A DNA stretch of 64,000 nt, from assembly GCF_947495825.1 (NCBI RefSeq), contig NZ_CANMAH010000009.1:62001-126000 (forward strand), in the 5' to 3' direction. The notes under the pieces were generated by a model that saw nothing but the letters and a program-made list of their open reading frames with translations, had not been told where the DNA came from and did not search any database. Below are positions 27,104-37,800 of the stretch, piece after piece. The translations under genes and the position numbers were made by a program. Positions within the stretch are counted from its first letter, which is position 1; the number at the start of each line of letters is the position of its first letter. This DNA is from an uncultured Psychrobacter sp. GTDB lineage: Bacteria > Pseudomonadota > Gammaproteobacteria > Pseudomonadales > Moraxellaceae.

Positions 27104-27667
27104 ATGACCCAAATCAGTAACCAAGAAATTGAAAAAACCCTGCGCAACTCAGAGTGCCTTATTAGTAGTATTGAAGTAGCAGCCGCTTATGAGCGTCTTG
27201 CTGCCCAGCTTAATCTTCATTACGCTGGCCTAAATCCGATCGTTATGGTAGTTATGAATGGTGGACTGATTCCAGCCGGTCAACTACTGACTCATCTCAC
27301 CTTTTACCATCGTATGCATTATATTCATGCTTCACGTTATCGTAGTAATGAAGGTACCAATGATCTTGATTGGAAATTCAAACCTGATGTGAGTCTTGAA
27401 GGCGAACACGTATTACTAATTGATGATATTTTTGACGAAGGTATTACTCTAAAGGCAATCGTAGAAGAGCTAGGTAAAGAAAAGCCGCTCTCTATTTCGT
27501 CTTGTGTACTACTCAACAAAGAACATGATCGAAAAGTCGCGGAGTTCGATGTAGATTTTGTCGGTATTAATGTCGCTGACCGTTATGTCTATGGCTGCGG
27601 TATGGACTTTCATGGTTACTTGCGTCATTTGCCCGGCATTTACGCTATTAAAGAAGACAAACTATAA
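27104..27667 (+). CDS. hpt: Purine phosphoribosyltransferase (hypoxanthine-guanine type)
   Basis: 187 residues from ATG 27104, which follows GAAGG; an upstream TTG at 27089 is less likely. The PRPP-binding motif VLLIDDIFDEGITL lies near 105-118, and VVMNGGLIPAGQLL provides the N-terminal loop. It salvages hypoxanthine or guanine to the nucleotide. The length and the Lys-poor hood suggest the proteobacterial Hpt-like subgroup often named hypoxanthine-guanine phosphoribosyltransferase; xanthine use cannot be excluded. A bidirectional terminator follows. Confidence 0.85.
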   Translation: MTQISNQEIEKTLRNSECLISSIEVAAAYERLAAQLNLHYAGLNPIVMVVMNGGLIPAGQLLTHLTFYHRMHYIHASRYRSNEGTNDLDWKFKPDVSLEGEHVLLIDDIFDEGITLKAIVEELGKEKPLSISSCVLLNKEHDRKVAEFDVDFVGINVADRYVYGCGMDFHGYLRHLPGIYAIKEDKL

Positions 27668-27691
27668 TATTAGTTTTTAGATATCCCGTAT

Positions 27692-27720
27692 AAAAAAGCA
27701 TCCAGATTGGATGCTTTTTT
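27692..27720. terminator. Bidirectional terminator between hpt and recD
   Basis: Perfect 13-bp stem (27692-27704 with 27708-27720), GAT loop, with A6 on the left arm and T6 on the right, so it can end both convergent transcripts. Confidence 0.92.
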
Positions 27721-27739
27721 ATTGGCTATAAAGGTAAGA

Positions 27740-30040
27740 TTAATTAGTAGTATCAGCGTTTGACATCTGCTCTATTGAACTTTCAAACTGTAAGCCTAAT
27801 CCAGTTTGGCGCACCGTTGGTGTTTTTAGTGCTTGAGTAAACGCACTCTTCGTACTAAATATCGATACCTTTTTTTTCGCTCTCGTTACTGCTGTGTAGA
27901 TTAACTCTTGGCTAAGTAGACGCACGTTATGATCATCAAAGCTAATAGCGACATGCTCAAACTCAGAACCTTGCGATTTGTGAATTGTCATTGCATAAGC
28001 GGTCGCAACCATCTCATCACTAAACATATTTACTGAAATGCCTTGTGTTTTGTTTTCAAAAAATACTTGTAATCCCTCGCCCCCAGTCTGCATACAGATA
28101 CCAATATCGCCATTGAACAAGCCGAGTTCATAATTATTTTGCAAAACCATAATAGGTCGACCGTGATACCAAGGAGATTTGGATAAAGGTAGTTTTAATT
28201 GATTGCGATGCTGCTCACTTAGGTAGCGATTAATAGAATGATCTCCGCAGCGTCCATAATGTCCGGCAGTAAGTACCCTAAATTGATTAAGTAGTGAAAT
28301 CAGCTCATTAAAAGTTGCGTTATATTCTGTCGTTGGCATGGATTTGGCTGTTTTTACTTTTGCTAATACTTTATTGGTTTGGGTTATATATAATTTGTAA
28401 TTTTTGAGTGTTTGTGAATAAAATTTATAATTACTTAGGCTATTTCTTATTGTACTATCTTTATTAACTATATTATTGTCCGATTGCATTGATGGTGTAT
28501 GAGCCAAATGATAAAAATCTAAATCTTTATCCTCATGCATCAACTGCCAAACGGCTGTCATACTATTCCCCATCTCACTAGCATCTTGATTGATTAGCTT
28601 TGCAAGCTTACCGATGCCAGATTCCTTTGTGAAACGGCGACTAACCTCTAAACGCTGATGCACATCTTGTAATGCTGGTATACGGCATAAGTCCGCCAGC
28701 ACTGCCCCAGCATCTACTGCCGCCAGCTGATTGGCATCTCCCAACAAGATCAACCGAGCTTTTGGTTTGACTGCACTGACTAAATAATTCGCTAACTCTA
28801 CGCCAAGCATAGACGCTTCGTCTACGATGATAATATCCTCGCTCAATTGATTGTCTTTGTGATAGCGAGGCTGCCCGCCCTGTCCAATACCTAACAATCT
28901 ATGAATAGTCTTAGCTTCTGGCAGCTGCATGGCTACGCCTGCATGTTGTAGTGCGTCCTGTAATGACTCCTGCATACGCTGAGCGGCTTTTCCCGTTGGA
29001 GCAGCTAGTGCAAGGTTTGCACTATCGGATGCCTCCCCTTTTATCTGACTCTCCGACTGTGCTTGGTAAAGCGCTATGACGAGCTGAGCTACGGTAAATG
29101 TCTTCCCCGTGCCTGGTCCACCAGTAATAATGCTAAACGCGGAGCGATTGGCCATATGAATGGCGTCCTGTTGCTCGGTGTTTAGAAGTGGATTTGATGC
29201 AATCGGTAGCGCATTAACAGATTGGTCTTTAATACGAATGATATGGTGCGCGAGTGCATACTCTGCTTGCCATGTACGATGCAGCCATAAAGTTAGTGTT
29301 ATTTTTTTATTGTCAAACTGCGTATTTTCTTTTATTTGTAAAATGATTGGCTTGTCGTGATGGTCATTACCGTTTTTATCGATGTTGTCTGAGCTGTTTT
29401 GGATTAACGGATGTTTTTCTAGATATTGTATAAATTTGCTTAGGCTATTCTTTAATGTTACTTCTGCGTCAGACGCTATCATTGCTCTTAAATACTGATA
29501 AAGTTTAATCGCTACTATATATCGTTGCTGCAAAATTTGTTGCTCGTATTGCGATAGTGTCGATTGCAATAGCACTGTATTCCATAAAGCGTGCTCGTTG
29601 CTCATAAGCGAATCAATATCAACTACCTGATCCAAGATGGCTTCAGCATGAGTGAGCAATGGCTGCAATAACGGTTGTAATAGCTGCTGTTGCCAACTAA
29701 AGAGCTTGGTATAGCTATCGGCCCTTAACGCCAAGTTTACTTCGCTATCATCGTTTGTAAGCGTGACGACGGTATGACCTTCTTCTAAGCGCTGTATAAG
29801 CACCTCAAAAATGGCTTCAAACAACCAATCTTGTGTGGTAGGGCTTATATCGTTAACTTCAGGCTGTAATTGAGCTTGATAGGCTGCCTGCGTCTGCCCT
29901 TTTCGCTGCAATAAATATTGACTAATGGTAGTTGCCCAACTACTGCCAATATCGATAGCGCCTTGATTTTGGCCACTACTTGCTACTCGTTGTGTGATGT
30001 TTGTAGATTTACCTACTAACTCAGGTATTGATTTACTCAT
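27740..30040 (-). CDS. recD: Exodeoxyribonuclease V alpha subunit RecD
   Basis: 766 residues; E. coli RecD has ~608, so about 150 are extra. It is the 5'-3' helicase motor of RecBCD. Walker A GGPGTGKTFTV lies near 305, motif IIDEAS as IIVDEASMLG near 410 and the C-terminal helicase motifs MTIHKSQGSEFEH and YTAVTRAKKKV at the end. An Asn/Tyr/Lys-rich insert near 530-580 and a second one near 195 each carry the NSLS repeat. The gene is last in the leftward recC-recB-recD order, separated from recB by the 26-bp inverted repeat. Confidence 0.95.
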   Translation of the reverse strand: MSKSIPELVGKSTNITQRVASSGQNQGAIDIGSSWATTISQYLLQRKGQTQAAYQAQLQPEVNDISPTTQDWLFEAIFEVLIQRLEEGHTVVTLTNDDSEVNLALRADSYTKLFSWQQQLLQPLLQPLLTHAEAILDQVVDIDSLMSNEHALWNTVLLQSTLSQYEQQILQQRYIVAIKLYQYLRAMIASDAEVTLKNSLSKFIQYLEKHPLIQNSSDNIDKNGNDHHDKPIILQIKENTQFDNKKITLTLWLHRTWQAEYALAHHIIRIKDQSVNALPIASNPLLNTEQQDAIHMANRSAFSIITGGPGTGKTFTVAQLVIALYQAQSESQIKGEASDSANLALAAPTGKAAQRMQESLQDALQHAGVAMQLPEAKTIHRLLGIGQGGQPRYHKDNQLSEDIIIVDEASMLGVELANYLVSAVKPKARLILLGDANQLAAVDAGAVLADLCRIPALQDVHQRLEVSRRFTKESGIGKLAKLINQDASEMGNSMTAVWQLMHEDKDLDFYHLAHTPSMQSDNNIVNKDSTIRNSLSNYKFYSQTLKNYKLYITQTNKVLAKVKTAKSMPTTEYNATFNELISLLNQFRVLTAGHYGRCGDHSINRYLSEQHRNQLKLPLSKSPWYHGRPIMVLQNNYELGLFNGDIGICMQTGGEGLQVFFENKTQGISVNMFSDEMVATAYAMTIHKSQGSEFEHVAISFDDHNVRLLSQELIYTAVTRAKKKVSIFSTKSAFTQALKTPTVRQTGLGLQFESSIEQMSNADTTN
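28434..28444 (-). repeat. NSLS-coding 11-mer, copy 1 (recD)
   Basis: CTTAGGCTATT on the plus strand, coding strand AATAGCCTAAG, in frame as Asn-Ser-Leu-Ser. Identity with the recB copy extends to 22 bases (28425-28446). Confidence 0.8.
29439..29449 (-). repeat. NSLS-coding 11-mer, copy 2 (recD)
   Basis: Second exact CTTAGGCTATT inside recD, again in the frame reading Asn-Ser-Leu-Ser. Confidence 0.8.
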
Positions 30041-30116
30041 TATTCATCCATTTTTATCATTATTTTATAATCTTACTATAGTTTATCTTAAATAAAATTG
30101 GCGCACTCTATCCCAC

Positions 30117-30175
30117 GTGCTGCTGGTATTAATTTCGCGCAGCCTCTGTCTGCGCGAAATTAATACCAGCAGCAC
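30117..30175. repeat. 26-bp perfect inverted repeat between recB and recD
   Basis: Arms 30117-30142 and 30150-30175 are exact reverse complements around the 7-nt loop CCTCTGT. It lies 20 bases after the recB stop. No T-run follows on either strand, so a simple terminator is unlikely; it could be a palindromic mobile repeat or an RNA-processing hairpin in the operon. Confidence 0.85.
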
Positions 30176-30195
30176 TGTACCTATTCTAAAGTGTG

Positions 30196-33100
30196 TTAAC
30201 TATATGCTTTAGGAGTGCCAAACATCTTATCAAGCGCCTGTACTAGCGCAAAAGGTATTTGCCATTTGATACGGCCATAGCTTTTAACATCATTATTAGT
30301 ATTGTTAGTAACATTGCTATCGATATTTACAGTCGCAACGCTCTGCTTATTTTGAGAGTCAATACCGCGTAGGAACAGATACTCTACCGCGCCTAGATAC
30401 TGCTCTTCATTGCCTTCATAATCATGCAAGCGTAACCGTAAAAAACGGTGTAACGCGACTTGATAGATGGCTGCTTGTAACCAATAACCTGCTTTATTCA
30501 TTGCTGCACTGAGGTTTTCATAATTATAATTACTTAGGCTATTTCCTAGGTAGTTGCTCTTATAATCCACCACATAAAACTTGCCTGCGTACTCATATAC
30601 TAGATCTATCTCACCGCGCAAATAACGATAGATATGGTCAGAGAACTGCGCTGTTAGCTCTATATGCTTATCAGGATCGTCAGGTAGGTGTTGCTTAAAA
30701 ACCTTATTAATACGCTCAGGGGTAAAGTCATCAGCCAATCCCATATTAAAGCTCAGCTCAGCGATGCGTTGTTTGGGCGAAATAGCTTGCAGCGGCTGCC
30801 CTGATGCGAGCAGTGGTGCTGCTAGTACGTCTGATATCCATGTCACAAGCTCATCATGAGCAACGGCTAGCTGACTGCCATCTTCTGTAGACACTATACT
30901 ACCACCTAAACTTTTATCATTACCTATGCTTGTGGGTGCATCTTGTGCTGAACGCTGTTGATTGGTTGCACTGGTGTAGCTAACTGGTAGCTGATATTGA
31001 CGAATACCTTGATCAATAATCGCCGACCATTTACTGTCATTATTAAAATCTATCTTTTCAAAAATTTGGTGCAAAAATGTCCCCGCATTGGCACCCCTTA
31101 CAAAACGAAAGCGAATGTTATCTGCCGTCATTAAAGCAGAGTTATTCCCGCTACTCTCGTTACCTTCTGCGTTAGTTAAATTTTCAGATGTAGAGGCAGC
31201 CGACAAATTCATACTATCTATTAAATCTACACTGTCTGTTAAATCTAAGTCATCCTCTATACCATCATCAAAGACGGCTAAGGCTTTGTCTTGCTCACTC
31301 AGCTGCCGAGACAAAGCAGTAAAGCTGGTTTTTGCCCAACCCCTAAAATAGTCTACTCGAATCTGTGCGTAGGCATCTTGATAGTTAATACGCGGCAACG
31401 TATGAGCATCGTTTTTATTTTTATGACCATCAGCCTTAGCAGCCTTTTCGTTAGCTTTAATTATAATCTCAGCATCACGTGCAACGGTACTATATTCTAG
31501 CCAGCCAATATAGTCGTATAGACGCTTTGGTAGCGTGAACTTATGATCTGCACAGCTTAGCCATTTAAGGCTTGGCTTACGCTCAGCACCCGTTTTATTG
31601 TAGCTATCGGCTAATACCATATACAGCTGTTCGCTGGCACGAGTAAAAGCCACATAGGCTAAGCGTCTAAGCTCTTCATAGTTTTCGGTCGTTTCAAACT
31701 GAGCGTAATAATCCGTTGGCGCCTCTCCTTTTGCCGACTTACTATGCGGCTTGCCTTTACAAGCAGACAGACGACGCTCGGTTTTGTCGTTATCATTGTT
31801 ATTGATGCTACTATCAGTACTCTTATGATCGAATAAGAATAAATTGTGTTTACTATTATCACCGGCTTTTTTGCTAGCTCCATCCATACCAATGACATAT
31901 ACCACTGGAAACTCTAACCCTTTAGACTTATGAATAGTCATCAACTGGACGCCTGACTCAGTCGGCAATGGCTGCTGCTTCGCCCATTCAGGAATTCGCT
32001 TACTATTCATGTTTTTTTTGTACCATGCCAGCATCTCATGCTCACCAATATGCATCCCATACTGAGCTAAGATATCCATCAGATGACGTAAATCCATAAG
32101 ATAACGTGCGCCATCTTCTAAGTTTGCAAGGCTTACCCAAATGCTTTGACGCTCTGTTGGGTGCTCTGTACGGCTTTCTGTTTTATATACCACTGGGTTG
32201 TGGCCAAATAAATAATGCAGTGCAGATAAGATGCCATTATGCTGCCACTTGCTAGCCGCTATCTTTATGTAGTTTTGAAAATCTTGATAACGACGTCTTA
32301 GTGACGCTTGTTCACTGTCTGTATCTGACGTAGCAAACGCTTGCTCAGCGCTTAGCTGTTCTATGCTGTCGTCATCCACACTTTGCATCAGTGCTTGCAC
32401 ATCGTTGAGACTTAATTGGTAGAAATGGCTGGTTAATACTCGATTGATAATGTCACGGCGATGTGGGCGTAGCATAGCTTCTAGTAATGCTGCTAGGTCT
32501 GCGGCTATGGGAGTATCAAAGACGTTGTTCTCCGCCGTCTCTAGTGTCGGCACGTCAAGTTTGGCGAGCATATCCTCAACTTGCTTTAGATCTTTTTTGG
32601 TACGAGCCAATACACCAATATCGCTTGGTTTTAATGGTCGTCCCTCTATGGTCTGATCACTGCCAAGCAGAGCGGCGATATGTACAGCTGTCAGCTCACA
32701 AGCATTGTGCTTGGCTTCTTTATCATAAGGCAGATGAATAACACTAACTGGGCTATTTGATGCGATTGAAGCAATTTCAGAAGATAAGCTTATAGATTGT
32801 TCAGCAGTTGATTGCTGCCAAGATAAGCGCGACTCGGTCTTAACTGCAGTGATATGCTGGTAATAAATACCCTTACCTAACTGTGCTAACTCATCGACAA
32901 CGCCTGAACTTATCGACTCATCCGCATCGGTAGCAGGTTTTGAGCGCCCAAACCAATGATTCAGTGCCGTGATTAAGCGCTCATTTGAACGACGATTCAC
33001 ATTTAAGCTCATGATATGCTTATCATCAAATAGTGTCTTCATAGCGTTATAATTGGCCACATCACCACCGCGAAAGCCATAAATCGCCTGCTTAGGATCA

Positions 33101-34776
33101 CCAACCAATAATAAAAACCCACGACTTCTGTCTTGCGTGCGAGGGTCTTTATTGTCAGCCATCCCAGACAGATAGATACGTTCAATCATACGCGCCTGCT
33201 CACCATTGATGTCTTGCGACTCATCAATCAGCGCAATAGGATAATGATGACGAATGTAACGTGCCAGCCGCTGCCCTTGTTTGCCAGCTAAGGCTTGGTT
33301 TAGCCGTACCATCTGTAGAGCAAAAGTCGTCTCACGCCGCTCTTCTAAGATCGATGGTAACTTTTGTCTTACTTTTAACGCTATATCACGATTGAGGTTT
33401 TCGATGAGCCCATCAAGATACAGCTCGATCTGCTGGGTGTAATCATGTAGCGTTTTTAGTGCCTGTATGCTATCTAGATTGATAAAGGCCTGGCGCGCAA
33501 GCTCTTTGCCTTTATTAAAACCTTTACCGCCCTCGTCTTTACTGATAAATGCATAAGGCAGGGCATCATAAAATTTTTGTGTTTCATCATCCAAGTGGGT
33601 AAAGAACGCGGCGCCGTTTTGTTGAATGGCAGTCTGTATATTACCTATATGCTCTACTTTGGTAGCTAGACTTGCATTCCAAGTCATTCCCTGTGCTTTA
33701 CGATAGTCTTTATCAAAATACGGCGCTATATCTGTTAAATCACAGTCTTTAAAGTTATCTAGTGCTTGCTGGTAAGCGGTAAAGTCTATTGGCTCGCCTA
33801 AATCAACAGGCTCAATAGGTGTGGAGATAAACTGCAGTGACTTTTGCGCTACGTTTAGATGATCGGCGGGCGTGGTCAAACGATTGGTATGCTGTAGTAA
33901 TTGATAAATCTTGGGCTGCTGATAGTACATATAACTGTGATGCGCACGTACGGCATCATGAATGATACTCTCTATCACCGTCTGCTCATCATCGCTGATT
34001 TGCATACCCTGCTGATGTCCTGTCTCCGCGCTATATTCAGACAACCATTTTTGCGACAGACTGTCTAACGTGCCAACAAACAGCTTATCTAACGTTGTCA
34101 GTACCAACGCACAGCGCCTGATAGCATCCGCTAAAGGATAGTCTTCTGTATGATCCAAAAGGTATTCAATCAGATGGCTGTTGATAGGATCTGTCACAAG
34201 ATCCGCCGTTCCTGCCAGCTTGGCTTGCTGCTCTAACCACTGCAAGCGCGCTTGCTTTTGCTCAGGACTTACTTTATTCGTATTTTTATCTTTTTTAGCG
34301 TTATCAGCGGATTTTGATTCTGTTTGCTTGGTGCTGTTAAATTGCGGGTTTTGCTTGGTGCTGTTAAATTGCGGGTATAGAACTGGATGAGTATGGGTAT
34401 CAGCTTGCAGCTTATTGAGCCATTGCAGTACTTGATAAAAATCAACCAAGCGTACATGGATACGCTCGCGCATTTCAGCCGCGGCTGCACGTGTAAAGGT
34501 AGTAGCGATAATATGCTCAGGTGCGCGTTTGGCCTCTATCAGTAAGCGTAGGACAATGCCCGTTAGCGTCCATGTTTTACCTGTACCGGCGGAAGCTTCT
34601 ATTAAGTACTTACCAGTTAACGGTACTCGAACCGCAGGTGGTTGCTCAGAGCTTTCGACCACTTTATCAGCCTCATTGACGCTAACGGCTGCCGTGCTGA
34701 CAAAAGCATCCGTTTCATGACTCATACTATTAAGATTGTTATTAAGACTGCTACTGTCGTTATGATACTGATCCAT
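30196..34776 (-). CDS. recB: Exodeoxyribonuclease V beta subunit RecB
   Basis: 1526 residues against ~1180 in E. coli. It is the 3'-5' helicase and the only nuclease of RecBCD. Walker A EASAGTGKTWTLTG lies near 60, the DESQDI helicase II motif near 520, MTIHKSKGLEFPVVYVIGMD near 950 and VAFTRASEQLY near 1050. The C-terminal nuclease has the catalytic VVDYKSNYLG segment near 1405 and the LRGEIDLVYEY strand before it. Extra length comes from Asn/Ser/Asp/Thr-rich inserts, including a 27-bp tandem duplication near residue 140 and an NSLS repeat beside the nuclease motif. Confidence 0.95.
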   Translation of the reverse strand: MDQYHNDSSSLNNNLNSMSHETDAFVSTAAVSVNEADKVVESSEQPPAVRVPLTGKYLIEASAGTGKTWTLTGIVLRLLIEAKRAPEHIIATTFTRAAAAEMRERIHVRLVDFYQVLQWLNKLQADTHTHPVLYPQFNSTKQNPQFNSTKQTESKSADNAKKDKNTNKVSPEQKQARLQWLEQQAKLAGTADLVTDPINSHLIEYLLDHTEDYPLADAIRRCALVLTTLDKLFVGTLDSLSQKWLSEYSAETGHQQGMQISDDEQTVIESIIHDAVRAHHSYMYYQQPKIYQLLQHTNRLTTPADHLNVAQKSLQFISTPIEPVDLGEPIDFTAYQQALDNFKDCDLTDIAPYFDKDYRKAQGMTWNASLATKVEHIGNIQTAIQQNGAAFFTHLDDETQKFYDALPYAFISKDEGGKGFNKGKELARQAFINLDSIQALKTLHDYTQQIELYLDGLIENLNRDIALKVRQKLPSILEERRETTFALQMVRLNQALAGKQGQRLARYIRHHYPIALIDESQDINGEQARMIERIYLSGMADNKDPRTQDRSRGFLLLVGDPKQAIYGFRGGDVANYNAMKTLFDDKHIMSLNVNRRSNERLITALNHWFGRSKPATDADESISSGVVDELAQLGKGIYYQHITAVKTESRLSWQQSTAEQSISLSSEIASIASNSPVSVIHLPYDKEAKHNACELTAVHIAALLGSDQTIEGRPLKPSDIGVLARTKKDLKQVEDMLAKLDVPTLETAENNVFDTPIAADLAALLEAMLRPHRRDIINRVLTSHFYQLSLNDVQALMQSVDDDSIEQLSAEQAFATSDTDSEQASLRRRYQDFQNYIKIAASKWQHNGILSALHYLFGHNPVVYKTESRTEHPTERQSIWVSLANLEDGARYLMDLRHLMDILAQYGMHIGEHEMLAWYKKNMNSKRIPEWAKQQPLPTESGVQLMTIHKSKGLEFPVVYVIGMDGASKKAGDNSKHNLFLFDHKSTDSSINNNDNDKTERRLSACKGKPHSKSAKGEAPTDYYAQFETTENYEELRRLAYVAFTRASEQLYMVLADSYNKTGAERKPSLKWLSCADHKFTLPKRLYDYIGWLEYSTVARDAEIIIKANEKAAKADGHKNKNDAHTLPRINYQDAYAQIRVDYFRGWAKTSFTALSRQLSEQDKALAVFDDGIEDDLDLTDSVDLIDSMNLSAASTSENLTNAEGNESSGNNSALMTADNIRFRFVRGANAGTFLHQIFEKIDFNNDSKWSAIIDQGIRQYQLPVSYTSATNQQRSAQDAPTSIGNDKSLGGSIVSTEDGSQLAVAHDELVTWISDVLAAPLLASGQPLQAISPKQRIAELSFNMGLADDFTPERINKVFKQHLPDDPDKHIELTAQFSDHIYRYLRGEIDLVYEYAGKFYVVDYKSNYLGNSLSNYNYENLSAAMNKAGYWLQAAIYQVALHRFLRLRLHDYEGNEEQYLGAVEYLFLRGIDSQNKQSVATVNIDSNVTNNTNNDVKSYGRIKWQIPFALVQALDKMFGTPKAYS
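30533..30543 (-). repeat. NSLS-coding 11-mer, copy 3 (recB)
   Basis: Exact CTTAGGCTATT, in frame as Asn-Ser-Leu-Ser, in a surface loop just after the nuclease DYKSN motif; 22-base identity with copy 1 at 30524-30545. Confidence 0.8.
34323..34376 (-). repeat. 27-bp tandem duplication inside recB
   Basis: Two perfect 27-base units (34323-34349 and 34350-34376) duplicate the peptide PQFNSTKQN in frame, within an N-terminal linker of RecB. A multiple of three, so reading is kept. Confidence 0.85.
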
Positions 34777-34843
34777 AAAAAATCACTTGTTCAATGCTGT
34801 AAAAGTGCAAATTGGTACTGTAAAAAAGTCAATAAAGTAGATT

Positions 34844-37800
34844 TTATAAAGGTTCCAATGCGTTAACCATCATCTCAAATAAGGGCTGGGCTAAAGATGG
34901 TAAAGCATCGGTTAACGCAGTAAAGGCATCTTGGTTTTGTAATATATACTGCCAAATCTCATGCTGGGCGCAGGTGTCATAGATGACGTCATTGTTAAAG
35001 CCTGCCCATAACCAGCCCTCAAAATCACTACGCTTTGGCTGATAACTTGCATCCCTCTTTTCAGCTTCTCTCAACTTTTCTAAATAAGTCATCGCGTGTA
35101 CAGGCAGTACGGTCATCGGTGTCGTACTAGCAATCTGTGCAAACCTAACCCATTTGAGCAGCTCCGCTAAAGCCGTATTATAGTCTATCGGTGCAAGTGC
35201 AAAGCTCGCTTTACCTTTGAACTTTTTGTATTCATCGCTACCTTTACTAAAGCGCCAAATACTTCTGCCATCGTTATCAGTGACTTGGGCTTCGGTCGTA
35301 CGCCGCGACACTTGCCAATACACATGCGAAAGCCAGAAACGTAATAAGTGCTGGGTACGAGCGCTATTAGGTAAGATATTTAGCCAAAGCTTAGGTGAAA
35401 TTGAGTCATCTGGCGTATTAATTTCTAGCGGTACAACCCCTTTGATTTGCAATTGACCTTGCGCATTCATAGCAGGTGCTTGCACACTGACCATTTTTTC
35501 TGCGCATGGGGTCAATAAAGTCAGGCACTGCTCCGTACCTACCTCACTGTTCATACCAGTATGAACGTCAATACCCAACGCAGTTAGTTGCTCGGCAAAG
35601 TCTTGGCATTGCTGAGTAATCTTTAATTGCTGATACTGCAGGGTCGACTGCCGAGCGACACCAGCTGGCATAACTCGATCAAATAGTAAGTCGCTTAAAT
35701 GCTTCGTTGTGCGCTGGCGCTCCTTTTCATCATCCGCATACGAACTGGCGTATAAGTCAGTGAGCAACTGCGCATTCACCGCATAAGCACCCAAGCCTGT
35801 CAGCGCCAACGGCTCCTGATGCAGCGTATCTTCTGTTGGCAACACTACATGCACTTGCTGCTCTTTTAAGAAGTGCTTTGCCGGATGACGTACCTCATAA
35901 TACAAGTGCTGCATATCGACCTGCTGAACATCAAAAAGGAGCTCATTTTGCTCAGCGTTTAGATCAATAGGCTGAGTGATGGCAGCAGCAATAGCAGCGT
36001 ACTCATCCTTGCTAGGTAGCACGACTTTGATAGCTCGATTCGGTGTTTCCGTATCAATTTGCGCTTGCAGGCGCTCAAATACCGCTTGCCAGACTTTTGC
36101 AGGCGCATTGGTACTTTTTTGATAGAGCTTTTCACTTTGCATGGCATGTTCTAATGACTGAATGAGCTCGCGACCTTTATCCTGCTCATTGTCTCTTTCA
36201 AGATCATTTTCATCATTTGGATTTGTGGATGACAGGGTGGATGGAGAATCGGGCTGTACAAAGACTTCATCTGCAAAAGGTAGCGCTGGATGACGCGTGA
36301 CGAGCCATTTTTCGATAAGCTCGGGTAGATAGCGCTGCAGTTGAGCCGTTAAATCATCCTGCGCGTATTTTTGAACACTTTTTAGAGGATCCCACTGCCA
36401 TTGCACTTCACCGCGCAAAAACTGTAATAGCTCACTGACTGGATTGGCAGGTAGATGCTCGTGAGTATCGGTTAAACGCTGACCATTATAGAAAATCCAG
36501 CACGCATTGCGCGCGCATAATACAGCATCTAAAAATGCCCCATTGTCATCATCTTCACTAAATCTATCACCGCGCTTGGCCAGTCCCGCTTTCATCAAAT
36601 CATAGCGATTATCCCGATCGCGATTAGGAAACTCAGACAAATCCATATTGAGCATCACCACCAGTCCAAACGGCACGTTACGTAGCGCACCAAAACGCCC
36701 AAAAGTAATGACCCCTGTCGGCTCAGCACTGACTTGCTGGCTTTCTAGCTCATCCTCAATACTGCTAAGCATAAAGCTAAGCTTTAATGGTAATGTGCTT
36801 ACTCTCGATAATTGCGCCTCTACTTGAGCAGCATTTAACTCACCAGTACTGGTAGATGCAGAGCTAGACGTAAGCTCGGTGTCTGATTGGGCATCTATTT
36901 GAGTATGATAACGCTGATAATGACGGTTGGCTCGTAAGCTGCTTTTAAAACCGTTCATAGCATTGAAAATGGCACGCATGGGGCGAGTTTGATCAAGCGA
37001 GCCAAAGTATGGGTGAATGATACTGTTTTCTATTCGGTCTAACCAGTCTTCAGCTTGATAACTTGCTTGATAATCATGTCGGCACATATTAAGCCCAGCA
37101 TGGACACGGCACAAGGCTTCAACGATAGGTGCATCATTTAAACTAATAGCAGAAATAGGAACGGTCTTTTCTGCCAAGGTGCTGTCTTGCCAATTGTCCG
37201 GATATAGACAGTCACTGATACCAACTTCTGGCATAACTAAGCCTAAGGCGATTTGATCCAAGGCGTGCGCAAAACTAAAACGGTAGTCATAGTCGGCAGT
37301 GTCTAACGTCTGCTGCAAATGTGCTTCATCAAAACCGCGTACAAACCCCGCCTGCTCCAGCAAATCACAGCCTCGACTCATCTGCTCGTGGGTTAGACCA
37401 AGACTCTCATATAGTGGTGGCAGCATCAACCAATCCATGACCACTGCCGCCTCAAAACGTGCCGTATCACTGCCAAGTAAACTATAAAACCCGCTAATCG
37501 CTTCCCATAGTTGACGAATCGACTTATCAACCACACCCGTAACTTTGGCAGGTAGCGTCAGACCATCTTGTCCTCTGCCTTGTACAAATACTGATGTAAT
37601 CAAATCATGGTGACGTTCAACATCTGGTAGTAGCACAACGATGTCAGATAGTTGGCGTGTGCTACCATCATCATTAGCTTCATTAAGCCAGCGCCCAATC
37701 ATGCCGCGTAGCACTTCAAGTTGGCGCTGAAGGTTATGACAAGAGTGAATACTTAGGCTATTATCATATTGAGAAATGTTCCATTGGCGTGGTTGCTCAT

